DNA from: CAZTXD01 sp964617995
GTDB lineage: Bacteria; Actinomycetota; Acidimicrobiia; Spongiisociales; ZC4RG35
Reading direction: 5' to 3'
Assembly (NCBI GenBank): GCA_964617995.1
Contig: CAZTXD010000057.1
Coordinates: forward strand, 1 to 20,591
Length of the DNA: 20,591 nucleotides
Part shown: piece by piece, positions 13,474 through 20,591 of the stretch
How the letters are laid out: each line of letters opens with the position of its first letter
How positions within the stretch are numbered: the first letter of the stretch is position 1
Translations under genes and position numbers: made by a program
Notes under the pieces: model-generated
Told to the model about the DNA's origin: nothing
Database searches by the model: none
Seen by the model: the letters and a program-made list of their open reading frames with translations, nothing else

Positions 13474-14237
13474 TTCCGTGTTCCCATCGCCCGGTTGGCC
13501 AGGACGCCGATCCCGTCGACCTCGACCTCCATCAGATCCCCGGACTCGACTTTTCCCACACCCGCCGGTGTGCCCGTCAGGACCACGTCACCGGGAAGCA
13601 GCGTCATCACCGCGGTGACGTACTCGAGGATCTCCGCCACTCCGAAGACCATGTCGGCTGTGAAGCCCGCCTGGCGAACCTCGCCGTTGACCCGCCCTAT
13701 CACCGCCAGTCTCTCCAGGGGATCCAGCTCGGTCTCGATGGCGGGGCCGAGTGGGCAGAACGTGTCGAAGCCCTTGGCGCGGGTCCATTGCCCATCGCGT
13801 CGCTGGAGGTCGCGGGCCGTCACGTCGTTGGCCGCGGTGTAGCCGAACACGTAGGTCGATGCTTCCTCGGCTTTCACGTTCTTGGCGACCCGTCCCATCA
13901 CCACGGCGAGTTCGGCTTCGTGATGGACCATGTTGCTGATGGCGGGAAGGATCACCGGTGTGTTGGGGCCTACGACCGAGGTAGCCGGCTTCAGGAAGAT
14001 CAGGGGCTCCTCGGGGATATTGGAGTCCATCTCCTCGGCGTGGTCGACGTAGTTCTTGCCGACCGCCACCACCTTCGAGGGCAGAACCGGCGCCAGGAGC
14101 TGCACCGATTCCCACGGGATGAGCGTCTCGGTCGGCTCCCACGCCACGAACGGCGAGCCCTGATACAGGGTGACGCCCTCGGCTTCGGCCAGCCCGTAGG
14201 CGATGTCATCACCGGCCTTGAATCGAACGATCTTCAT
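13470..14237 (-). CDS. Fumarylacetoacetate hydrolase (FAH) family protein
   Basis: This is a 255-residue protein with the FAH fold signatures. VAVGKNYVDHAEEM contains the catalytic His66/Glu69 dyad. HHEAELAVVMG gives metal ligands Glu107 and Glu109, and YTAANDVTARDLQ gives Asp138. Members act as acylpyruvases, oxaloacetate decarboxylases/tautomerases or dienoate isomerases; the exact reaction is not visible. ATG 14237 gives the usual N-terminus (MKIVRFK). A GTG 33 bases upstream would add 11 atypical residues. No Shine-Dalgarno site is seen, and a TAnnnT box (14246-14251) 8 bases upstream allows a leaderless start. It is coupled to gltX by an ATGA overlap, an arrangement I recall from other actinobacteria. 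Confidence 0.88.
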   Translation of the reverse strand: MKIVRFKAGDDIAYGLAEAEGVTLYQGSPFVAWEPTETLIPWESVQLLAPVLPSKVVAVGKNYVDHAEEMDSNIPEEPLIFLKPATSVVGPNTPVILPAISNMVHHEAELAVVMGRVAKNVKAEEASTYVFGYTAANDVTARDLQRRDGQWTRAKGFDTFCPLGPAIETELDPLERLAVIGRVNGEVRQAGFTADMVFGVAEILEYVTAVMTLLPGDVVLTGTPAGVGKVESGDLMEVEVDGIGVLANRAMGTRK

Positions 14238-14284
14238 CGGGTAGGAGGGTAAACGGAGCCCGTCCGGCACCCATCACCCACCCC

Positions 14285-14350
14285 CGGGGTCCTCGGTCAT
14301 CGGTACCGAGAACCGACACTGAAAACCGATAACTGAGAACCGAAAACCAT
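14285..14350. repeat. Low-complexity ACCGA/TCGGT intergenic tract
   Basis: Between fhs and the FAH gene, short variants of ACCGA, GAACCGA, AACTGA and ACCGATAAC recur in tandem (for example GAGAACCGACACTGAAAACC then GATAACTGAGAACCGAAAAC). Read on the minus strand it resembles the tract at 17920-17965 (CAGTTCTCGGTTGTCGGTGG). It is a degenerate dispersed repeat family without coding capacity; its function is unknown. Confidence 0.6.
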
Positions 14351-14378
14351 CAAGTGGCATCCGAGGCAAGCAACGGGG

Positions 14379-16142
14379 TCAGAACAACCCGACGACATTG
14401 CCGTTGTCGTCGATGTCCACCTTCATGAACGCCGGGGTGGCACCGAGACCGGGCATGGTGCTCATCGTGCCCAGGAGCGGGTAGATGAATCCTGCTCCCA
14501 CCGACGCTCTCACCTCTCGAACGGGGATCGTGTATCCGGTGGGCGCGCCCTTGAGGGCGGGGTCGTGCGACATCGACAGGTGCGTCTTGGCCATGCAGAT
14601 GGGCAGGTAGCCGAATCCGGCCTTCTCGAACTCGCCGATCTGGCGCTCGGCCAGGGGCGAGTAATCCAGCTCCCCGGCCCCGTAGATCTCCCGGCAGATG
14701 ATCTCGATCTTCTCTTTGATCGACATGTTCAGCGGGTACAGATACGAGAAGGAGGCCGGCTCGTCACAGGCCTTGACCACCGCCTCGGCGAGGGCGGCGG
14801 CGCCTTCCCCGCCCTTGGCCCAGTGCTCGGAGAGGACCGCATTGGACGCTCCCGCCTCGAGGGCTTTGCTGCGGATGAGGTCGATCTCCGCCCAGGTGTC
14901 GGTGGGGAACGAGTTGATGGCGACCACCACCGGCACCCCGAACCGTTTGGCGTTGCGGATGTGAGCCTCGAGGTTGGGCATGCCTGCCTGGAGGAGGGAG
15001 AGATTCTCCTCGGTGTAGGCGGGGTCGAGAGGTCGTCCCAGGACCACCCGGGGGCCGCCTCCATGGGTCTTGAGCGCCCGCACCGTCGCCACCAGGACGA
15101 CGCAGTCCGGTTTCAAGCCCGAGGTGCGGCACTTGATGTCCATGAACTTCTCCATGCCCATGTCGGCGCCGAACCCGGACTCGGTGACGACGTACTCGCC
15201 CAGGTGGAGGGCGATGCGATCGGCGACGATCGAGGAGTTCCCGTGGGCGATGTTGGCGAACGGGCCGGCGTGCACGAAGGCCGCCTGTCCTTCCAGGGTC
15301 TGCATGAAGTTGGGGTGGAGCGTGTCTTTCATCAGCACGGTCACCGCCCCGGCGATACCCAGATCCGCCAGCGTGAGAGGATCACCCGCCTTGGAGGAGC
15401 CGAACACCACCCGGGCCACCCGTTCGCGGAGGTTGCGCAGCGCCGCGGCATAGGAGTCACCGTCGACCAGGGCGAGGATCGCCATGAGCTCCGAGGCAAC
15501 GGTTATGTCGAAACCCGTCTCGCGGGGCCGCCCGTCGATCTTCCCGCCCAGCCCCACGATCACGTTGCGGAGCGCCCGATCGTTGACGTCGACTACCCGG
15601 TTCCACTGGAGGTTGAACACGTCTATGCCGAGGCGCTGCAGGCCCAGCTCGGACAACTCGTCGTCGGACAGACGGGTCTCGTGGTACCAGCGTGCGTCGA
15701 TGGCGGCCGCCACCATGTTGTGGGCGGCGGTGATGGCGTGGATGTCGCCGGTCAGGTGGAGGTTGAACTCGTCCATGGGAACGACCTGGCTGTATCCGCC
15801 CCCGGCGGCGCCGCCCTTGATCCCGAACGTGGGCCCCATCGACGGTTGGCGGATGCAGGCGATCGCCTCCTTGCCGATCGTTCCCAGGCCTTGGGTGAGG
15901 CCGACCGTGGTCGTGGTCTTGCCTTCCCCGAGAGGTGTCGGGGTAATGGCGGTCACGTCGACATATCTCCCTCTCGGCCTGGTCGCGATTCTCTCGAGGA
16001 CGTCGAGATGGATCTTGGCCTTAGTCGACCCGAAGGGGATCAACTCGTCGGGTTCGAGACCGATCCTCTCGGCGATCTCCCCCAGAGGTCGGAGCCGGGC
16101 TGCGCGGGCGATGTCTATGTCGGCGGGAACCGGCGTCCCCAT
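14379..16142 (-). CDS. fhs: Formate-tetrahydrofolate ligase
   Basis: This 587-residue enzyme makes 10-formyl-THF from formate, THF and ATP in one-carbon metabolism. The ATP-binding loop is TPTPLGEGKTTTTVG (67-81). Further signatures are GIKGGAAGGGYSQVVPMDEF then NLHLTGDIHAI, the active-site GFGADMGMEKFMDIKCR, and GFGYLPICMAKTHLSMS near the C-terminus. ATG 16142 was chosen because TGAGGAGGG lies 10-11 bases upstream and the product then starts like its family; the frame is open 26 codons further. It is divergent from the reductase fusion gene. With SAM-dependent methyltransferases in the same window it could feed methyl groups, but that link is only circumstantial. Confidence 0.97.
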   Translation of the reverse strand: MGTPVPADIDIARAARLRPLGEIAERIGLEPDELIPFGSTKAKIHLDVLERIATRPRGRYVDVTAITPTPLGEGKTTTTVGLTQGLGTIGKEAIACIRQPSMGPTFGIKGGAAGGGYSQVVPMDEFNLHLTGDIHAITAAHNMVAAAIDARWYHETRLSDDELSELGLQRLGIDVFNLQWNRVVDVNDRALRNVIVGLGGKIDGRPRETGFDITVASELMAILALVDGDSYAAALRNLRERVARVVFGSSKAGDPLTLADLGIAGAVTVLMKDTLHPNFMQTLEGQAAFVHAGPFANIAHGNSSIVADRIALHLGEYVVTESGFGADMGMEKFMDIKCRTSGLKPDCVVLVATVRALKTHGGGPRVVLGRPLDPAYTEENLSLLQAGMPNLEAHIRNAKRFGVPVVVAINSFPTDTWAEIDLIRSKALEAGASNAVLSEHWAKGGEGAAALAEAVVKACDEPASFSYLYPLNMSIKEKIEIICREIYGAGELDYSPLAERQIGEFEKAGFGYLPICMAKTHLSMSHDPALKGAPTGYTIPVREVRASVGAGFIYPLLGTMSTMPGLGATPAFMKVDIDDNGNVVGLF

Positions 16143-16225
16143 GGTCGTGGCCCTCCTCACTTGCGCGCCTACACCGTAGCTTCCGATGCCGGCGCTCACA
16201 GCCGGGAATGGCACAATCACTCGCC

Positions 16226-17905
16226 ATGAGCGAAGTCGACCTCGTCATCGTCGGTGCCTCCCCGGCCGGGCTGTCTCTCGCCATCGAAGCCGGGGAGGCA
16301 GGCCTCGAGAAGGTGGTGGTCGTCGATCCCGCGGATTCGGGCGCACCCCGAGCGGTGCACACGGGGGGGGAGGTGATCCACCGGGGTGTCGACGACATCA
16401 CCGCCGGGGATGACGGCGTGACGGTGACGCTCGACGGCGAGGTGACCACAGCGACGGCCGTCGCCGTGGTCGACGAGGAGGCGCTACCCGTCGATCTGCC
16501 GTTCCCGGTTCCCACGTCGCTGCAATCCCGTGTGCACCTGGGCGAGCCTCCCGAGGACCGCTGGGACGTCGACATACTCGTCGTCGGTGGATCAGAGCGG
16601 GCGGCGCTGACGGCCGACAGGCTCGCCGGGAAGGGCGCCGGCGTGGTGCTGGCCCGGGGCGACGTGAAGCCGTCCTCTCTGTCCCGTCTGACCTGGGGAG
16701 AGATCCTCCGGCGAGAGGCCGAACGGCGCCTCACCGTGCTGTGGCACTCGCGACCCGTGTCGATCGACGACGTCGGCGGCTACGCCATGGTGACCTTCGA
16801 CGACACCGGAACCCCCGACCTGGTATTCGACCAGGTGGTCGTCGTCGGCGACCCCGACGCCATCGACTCATCTTCGGGCCCGGTGTGGCGGGTGGGCGCC
16901 GGGGGCCTCCTGCCGGGGCGAGCCTGGGAGAGCATCCGGGCCGGGTCGTTCCCTCATCTGGAGCCGGACACCGTGCCCATCCCCGCGTGGCCCGACGAGG
17001 ACGCTCGTATCGAGGAGCTCAGAGAGAGCCACTACAACGCCACCATCACCCACTTCGAGCGGACCCACTCGGACCTGTGGGTCGTTCGTGTCCGCCCCGA
17101 CAGGGGAGACGTGTCCCACCAGGCCGGCCAGTACGCCTCCCTGGGTCTGGGCTACTGGGAGCCTCGAGCCGACGGAGCCCGCGACGCCGATCTCGAGCGT
17201 AAGTGGGAAAACCTGATCCGGCGCTCTTATTCGATATCGAGTCCGGTCTTCGACGAGCACGGCTATCTGTCCGACCCTTCTCATAGCGACACCCTCGAGT
17301 TCTACGTCGTCCTCGTCCCCGCTGCCCAAGACCGGGTTCCCGGACTCACCCCCCGGCTCGCTCTCCGCCGTCCGGGTGACCGGATCTACGTCGGCCCGAG
17401 GATCGTGGGACGTTACACGCTGGCGCCCGTGACGGATCCTGAGACCACCGTGGTTCTGTTCGCCACCGGCACGGGCGAGGCGCCCCACAATGCCATGATC
17501 ACCGAGCTGCTGCGCAAGGGGCACCACGGCCCGATCGTGTCCGTGGTGTCGGTGCGTTATCGGGATGACCTCGCCTACCTGGATGTCCATCGCCGCCTGG
17601 AGCAGCGCTTCTCCAACTACCACTATCTCCCCCTCGTGACCCGGGATCCGGATACGGAGAAGCTCTACGTGCAGGACGTGATCCGCCGGGAGCTGCTGAA
17701 GGAGCATTTCCAGGTAGACCTGGATCCGGCCACCTGCCACGTCTTCCTGTGCGGCAACCCGGCGATGATCGGCCTGCCCCGGTGGAGAGAGGAAAGCCCC
17801 GACTTCCCCGAGCCCGAGGGCGCCTGCCAGATCCTGTTCGAGCGGGGCTTCGACATCGATCGTCACGGCCACGTCGGCAACGTCCACACCGAGAAGTATT
17901 GGTAG
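16226..17905 (+). CDS. Fusion: Rossmann/thioredoxin-reductase-like region plus Fpr-type ferredoxin-NADP reductase
   Basis: This is a protein of about 559 residues. Residues 4-250 look like a reduced pyridine-nucleotide oxidoreductase region. They hold a dinucleotide-binding VIVGASPAGLSLAIEAGEAG (7-26), a second, degenerate site DILVVGGSERAA (116-127), and no redox CxxC pair. From about residue 262 the protein is an Fpr-type reductase: RRSYSISSP (332-340) for FAD, VLFATGTGEAP (410-420) for NADP, CGNPAMIGLPRW, and the terminal GHVGNVHTEKYW with the aromatic residue that covers the flavin. It should move electrons between NADPH and ferredoxin or flavodoxin. ATG 16208 would add six residues; neither start has a clear ribosome site. 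The fused N-terminus is unusual and its role unknown. Confidence 0.85.
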   Translation: MSEVDLVIVGASPAGLSLAIEAGEAGLEKVVVVDPADSGAPRAVHTGGEVIHRGVDDITAGDDGVTVTLDGEVTTATAVAVVDEEALPVDLPFPVPTSLQSRVHLGEPPEDRWDVDILVVGGSERAALTADRLAGKGAGVVLARGDVKPSSLSRLTWGEILRREAERRLTVLWHSRPVSIDDVGGYAMVTFDDTGTPDLVFDQVVVVGDPDAIDSSSGPVWRVGAGGLLPGRAWESIRAGSFPHLEPDTVPIPAWPDEDARIEELRESHYNATITHFERTHSDLWVVRVRPDRGDVSHQAGQYASLGLGYWEPRADGARDADLERKWENLIRRSYSISSPVFDEHGYLSDPSHSDTLEFYVVLVPAAQDRVPGLTPRLALRRPGDRIYVGPRIVGRYTLAPVTDPETTVVLFATGTGEAPHNAMITELLRKGHHGPIVSVVSVRYRDDLAYLDVHRRLEQRFSNYHYLPLVTRDPDTEKLYVQDVIRRELLKEHFQVDLDPATCHVFLCGNPAMIGLPRWREESPDFPEPEGACQILFERGFDIDRHGHVGNVHTEKYW

Positions 17906-17947
17906 CCGGAAGTCGGAAGCCAGTTGTCAGTTCTCGGTTGTCGGTGG

Positions 17948-18233
17948 TCGGTGGTCGGTGGTCGGATGACATTGAGTCCGGAGACGGCGGATGGCGAGAC
18001 ACGCTGAGGCGGATGGACCCGACCATCCCGGATCCCCGCAGCGAGCAGCCGTGGGGGGTGTGGGGGGAGTACCCCCACAAGTCAATACAGTCGGTGGTCG
18101 GTGGTCGGATGACATTGAGTCCGGAGACGGCGGATGGCGAGACACGCTGAGGCGGATGGACCCGACCATCCCGGATCCCCGCAGCGAGCAGCCGTGGGGG
18201 GTGTGGGGGGAGTACCCCCCACGAGTCGAGTCA
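17948..18233. repeat. 143-bp tandem duplication with internal hairpins
   Basis: The 143-base unit beginning TCGGTGGTCGGTGG is present twice, 17948-18090 and 18091-18233, nearly identical except for the last 20 or so bases. With the low-complexity lead-in at 17920-17947 it fills the 350-bp gap after the reductase fusion gene. Small open frames in it are not family-like. Confidence 0.9.
18203..18222. terminator. G/C hairpin in the duplicated unit
   Basis: GTGGGGGG (18203-18210) and CCCCCCAC (18215-18222) form an 8-bp stem around AGTA. The first repeat copy has the same hairpin with a 7-bp stem (about 18060-18078). It lies between the convergent ends of the reductase fusion (+) and the HxlR gene (-), where a bidirectional terminator is expected, but no T run is present. 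Confidence 0.45.
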
Positions 18234-18255
18234 GTCGGACGGGTGCCTGCACCGC

Positions 18256-18591
18256 TCAGGTCGTGGGCTCGACCGCCGGCCAGCGCAGGTTCCAGGCTTC
18301 GATCTCGCTCAAGGCGACTCCGAGGTCGCGGCCTCTCGGCGTGAGGGAGTAGACCGGGCGGGCACCGCCACTGGCCGTGACCAGCTCCGCTTCCAGCAAC
18401 TCGCCGAGGCGCTCCGACAGGAGCCGGTTGGACAGACCCGGCACCGCGTCGACGATCTCGGTGAAGCGGCTGCAGCCGGCGAAGAGGGTGCGAAGTATCG
18501 CTGCCGTCCAGCGCTTCCCCAGCAGCTCCATGGTCGCCTGGAACCGCGGACAGTGGGATGTGGGAGGAAAGGGCGAACCCTGGCGGCTCAT
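18256..18591 (-). CDS. HxlR-family winged-helix regulator
   Basis: This is a 111-residue DNA-binding protein. The family pattern CPRFQATMELLGKRWTAAIL then LRTLFAGCSRFTEIVDAVPG gives way to LSNRLLSERLGELLEAELVT, a helix-turn-helix plus wing ending VYSLTPRGRDL. Cys14 sits where redox- or electrophile-sensing HxlR proteins (HypR/QorR type) have their conserved cysteine. It is divergent from a DoxX-family gene, with a 66-base gap holding an inverted repeat, the usual arrangement of an HxlR repressor and its target. ATG 18591 gives a standard N-terminus but has no obvious Shine-Dalgarno site. Confidence 0.9.
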   Translation of the reverse strand: MSRQGSPFPPTSHCPRFQATMELLGKRWTAAILRTLFAGCSRFTEIVDAVPGLSNRLLSERLGELLEAELVTASGGARPVYSLTPRGRDLGVALSEIEAWNLRWPAVEPTT

Positions 18592-18606
18592 GCGGGCATC
18601 TTATCG

Positions 18607-18621
18607 GTTATGATTCGTAAC
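18607..18621. promoter_or_regulatory. Candidate HxlR operator
   Basis: GTTAT (18607-18611) and GTAAC (18617-18621) form an inverted repeat with one mismatch around GATTC. It overlaps a good -10-like TATGAT (18609-18614) for the DoxX gene. It sits centrally in the divergent gap, so bound repressor would block that promoter. No convincing -35 was found. Confidence 0.5.
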
Positions 18622-18657
18622 TGTTGAGGTGTGGTTCGGTAGCCGAAGGAGGCACCC

Positions 18658-19047
18658 ATGCAGTTTCCCGACCTAGCCGATGCAGCCGAGTGGGGCTTTC
18701 TAGCCGTCCGAGTGGTGATCGGCATCATCTTCATAGTCCACGGGCTCCCCAAGATCAGACAAGCCAAGCAGATGGCCGAGCAGATGCCCTGGGGACCGGG
18801 CCTGGTCACGACACACGGCGTGGTAGAGATTGCCGCCGGAGCCCTGCTAGCCCTGGGGGTGCTCACTCAGATCGCCGCCATCCCCCTGGCGATCATCATG
18901 ATCGGAGCCATCATCCTCAAGATCACCCAGTTCAAGACCGGGTTCGCCTCCATGACCTCCACGGGATGGGAGTTCGACCTGTTACTGCTGGCGGGACTGC
19001 TGCTGCTGTTCCTGGCCGGTCCGGGCGATCTGGCCCTACAGACATGA
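18658..19047 (+). CDS. DoxX-family small membrane protein
   Basis: This 129-residue protein has four hydrophobic helices (about residues 12-32, 50-69, 70-92 and 106-123). It carries the DoxX features ADAAEWGFLAVRVVIGIIFI then VHGLPKI near the N-terminus and GVVEIAAGALLALGVLTQIA centrally. AAGGAGG (18646-18652) lies 5 bases before ATG 18658. DoxX/DoxD-like proteins lie in the inner membrane; in mycobacteria a DoxX protein joins a membrane oxidoreductase complex for thiol redox balance. Here it is probably controlled by the divergent HxlR regulator. Its biochemical activity is not established. Confidence 0.88.
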   Translation: MQFPDLADAAEWGFLAVRVVIGIIFIVHGLPKIRQAKQMAEQMPWGPGLVTTHGVVEIAAGALLALGVLTQIAAIPLAIIMIGAIILKITQFKTGFASMTSTGWEFDLLLLAGLLLLFLAGPGDLALQT

Positions 19048-19077
19048 CGGCGCCACGCCGCGGCTAGGACCCGAAGG

Positions 19078-19563
19078 TCAGGCCGGCGTCTCCTCGGACG
19101 CCGTCCCGGAAACGAGCCGACGGGAAGCGCCCTGGTACAGCGCTTCTCCAGCCTCGGCCACAGCCCGCCGCCCCGGGGACTTCTCATGGGCGATGGCTGC
19201 GACCCACCGGCGCCGACGCTCCTCCAGCTCCGGCCGGGGGTCCGCACCGAGACCGACCAGGTCCAGCGCCTCCTGCAGGTCGGCGTGGATCGGGGCGCGC
19301 CCGAAATGGGCGGCGCGCGCCCCCATCAACGCGGCCAGCACGTGCCGCAGACCGGAGTCTATGTGAGGCAGGTCGGCGTGGGAGATCACCCGCAGCGCCC
19401 ATCCGGTGTCGGGGCCGGGGGTGCCGAAACCGGGGCCGTCCGGCTTCTCGGCGGGCGTGGTTATGAGTCCGGGCCGCTTCACCGGTCGGCGGGCGGGCGC
19501 CGGCTCCAAGGCGGGACGGGGAAGGTCACCGGGGGTCAGCTCGACATTGGGCTGCTGTGCCAT
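19078..19563 (-). CDS. Uncharacterised 161-residue protein downstream of ilvE
   Basis: The gene starts 10 bases after the ilvE stop, on the same strand, so it is probably cotranscribed. The first 50 residues are Pro-rich and likely disordered (LPRPALEPAPARRPVKRPGL). The rest is helical, with segments DSGLRHVLAALMGARAAHFG and PELEERRRRWVAAIAHEKSP. There is no signal peptide, membrane helix, cysteine or catalytic motif I can name. I do not recognise the family. Codon usage matches the neighbours and the frame is open throughout, which supports a real gene. Confidence 0.65.
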   Translation of the reverse strand: MAQQPNVELTPGDLPRPALEPAPARRPVKRPGLITTPAEKPDGPGFGTPGPDTGWALRVISHADLPHIDSGLRHVLAALMGARAAHFGRAPIHADLQEALDLVGLGADPRPELEERRRRWVAAIAHEKSPGRRAVAEAGEALYQGASRRLVSGTASEETPA

Positions 19564-19573
19564 CGCCGTCGCC

Positions 19574-20497
19574 TCACACGTAGTCCAACCATGCCCGGCG
19601 GGCGTCGTTCTTGCCTCTGACAGCGTCGGCGTAGAGGGCCTGCGCCTGTCGTGTTACCGGACCCGGCTCCCCGGTGCCGATGGGGCGGTCGTCCACCTCC
19701 CGGATGGGAGTGACCTCCGCCGCGGTCCCGGTGAGGAACAGCTCGTCGGCCGCGTAGAGGTCGCCGCGGGTGAGGGTCGTCTGGTGGATCTCCCGCCCGT
19801 CCGCCTCCAGGAGTGACATGATCGAGGAGCGGGTTATCCCGTCGAGGATTCCCGCCGACACGGGCGGGGTATGCACCACCCCGTCTCGGATCAGGAAGAG
19901 GTTCTCACCCGACCCTTCCGAGACGTTCCCGTCGACGTTGAGCATCACTGCCTCGTCGTAGCCCGTGGCGACGGCCTCCTGCTTGGCGAGCACGCTGTTG
20001 AGATACTGACCGCTTCCCTTGGCGATGGGCACGAAGCTCTGCCCGCTGATCCGTCGCCAGGTGGAGATGCGCACCCGGATGCCCTTCTGCACGCCCTCCT
20101 CGCCCAGGTAGGCGCCCCATTCCCACGCGGCGATGCCGGTCCGTACCTCGGCGGCGGCGGGGTTGAGGCCTATCGCCCCCAGACCGTAGAAGACGAGAGG
20201 ACGGATGTAGCCCTCCTCCAACCCGTTCAGCCGTATCACCTGCCGGCACGCCTCCATGATCTCATCGACGGTGTGCTGCCACGGAATCCGGTAGGCCGTC
20301 GCCGACCGGCGCAGACGCTCGATGTGGTCACGAAGCCGGAACATGGCGGTCCCGTCGGGAGTGCGATAGGCCCGTACGCCCTCGAAAACCGCGGTGCCGT
20401 AGTGCAGGGCGTGGGTGAGGAAATGGACCTGAGCGTCGTCCCATTCGACCAGCTCACCGTCCATCCAGATGGTGGTGGCTTTCTCCATGCCGGGCAT
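19574..20497 (-). CDS. ilvE: Branched-chain amino acid aminotransferase
   Basis: This is a class IV PLP aminotransferase of about 307 residues, interconverting Leu, Ile and Val with their 2-oxo acids in the cytoplasm. Signatures are VHFLTHALHYGTAVFEGVRA (24-43), the PLP lysine Lys160 in VPIAKGSGQYLNS, YDEAVMLNVDGNVSEGSGEN with the conserved Glu, and FLTGTAAEVTPIREVDDRPI. The start may be ATG 20497 or ATG 20488 (both in M-P-G-M-E-K); neither has a clear ribosome site, and the open frame further upstream is not family-like. Length is normal. It is followed by the small uncharacterised gene. The region 20498-20591 holds only an imperfect inverted repeat. Confidence 0.94.
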   Translation of the reverse strand: MPGMEKATTIWMDGELVEWDDAQVHFLTHALHYGTAVFEGVRAYRTPDGTAMFRLRDHIERLRRSATAYRIPWQHTVDEIMEACRQVIRLNGLEEGYIRPLVFYGLGAIGLNPAAAEVRTGIAAWEWGAYLGEEGVQKGIRVRISTWRRISGQSFVPIAKGSGQYLNSVLAKQEAVATGYDEAVMLNVDGNVSEGSGENLFLIRDGVVHTPPVSAGILDGITRSSIMSLLEADGREIHQTTLTRGDLYAADELFLTGTAAEVTPIREVDDRPIGTGEPGPVTRQAQALYADAVRGKNDARRAWLDYV

Positions 20498-20529
20498 TGT
20501 GCCACGGACCACCCCCCACGGTCTCATCC

Positions 20530-20591
20530 GAACCCGTTTTCGCGCCACGAAAGGGCGGGGGAGCGCGCCGTCGAGGGGCGGAAACGGGCTC
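20530..20591. repeat. Imperfect inverted repeat at the right edge
   Basis: GAACCCGTTTTC (20530-20541) and GAAACGGGCTC (20581-20591) are near-complementary arms about 40 bases apart, upstream of ilvE. The structure may continue beyond the window. It could be a terminator of an upstream gene or a regulatory fold. Confidence 0.3.

Overview
The window is GC-rich DNA, roughly two-thirds G+C by eye. It is densely packed with genes on both strands, with many ATGA/GTGA overlaps, some starts lacking a Shine-Dalgarno site, and a glutamyl-tRNA synthetase without zinc cysteines. This suggests an actinobacterium; an uncultured Acidimicrobiia-like lineage is my best guess, inferred from gene content and style only. 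UGA is the ordinary stop for most genes here, so the genetic code is standard.

Region 1 (1-3350) is the most unusual part. It holds an OsmC/Ohr-family thiol peroxidase, an ArsM-like methyltransferase, an ECF sigma factor, a small zinc-finger anti-sigma factor and a second ArsM-like methyltransferase, all on the + strand; the last three overlap by ATGA. Both methyltransferase frames are interrupted by a single in-frame TGA (1522-1524 and 3126-3128). In both cases the TGA lies exactly where arsenite methyltransferases carry the catalytic cysteine of the WAGC(I/V)xGAL motif. Both frames continue past it with conserved protein sequence to a normal stop, and a hairpin with bacterial SECIS geometry follows each TGA. 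I read both as selenoproteins of 259 and 264 residues. The other cysteines that ArsM uses for arsenic are replaced in both proteins, so their substrate and chemistry may differ from arsenite methylation. The adjacent sigma/anti-sigma pair suggests thiol or metalloid stress control.

Region 2 (3382-8332, minus strand) has a secreted beta-propeller protein. It then has a CUT1 ABC importer (lipoprotein binding protein and two permeases, no ATPase) whose operon ends with a nitrilase-family amidohydrolase. A divergent gene at 8443-9885 encodes an unusual regulator: a GntR winged helix fused to a cytoplasmic copy of a solute-binding-protein domain. Similar 22-bp inverted repeats lie on both sides of this regulator gene.

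Region 3 (9886-16142) holds a 70-bp tandem repeat, tRNA-Glu(UUC), a membrane adenylate cyclase, gltX coupled to an FAH-family hydrolase, and fhs (formate-tetrahydrofolate ligase). Region 4 (16226-20591) holds a fusion of a Rossmann/thioredoxin-reductase-like region with an Fpr-type ferredoxin-NADP reductase, a 143-bp tandem duplication carrying hairpins, a divergent HxlR regulator/DoxX membrane protein pair, and ilvE followed by a small uncharacterised gene. No selA, selB, selD or tRNA-Sec gene is in the window, so the selenoprotein call predicts that they lie elsewhere in the genome.
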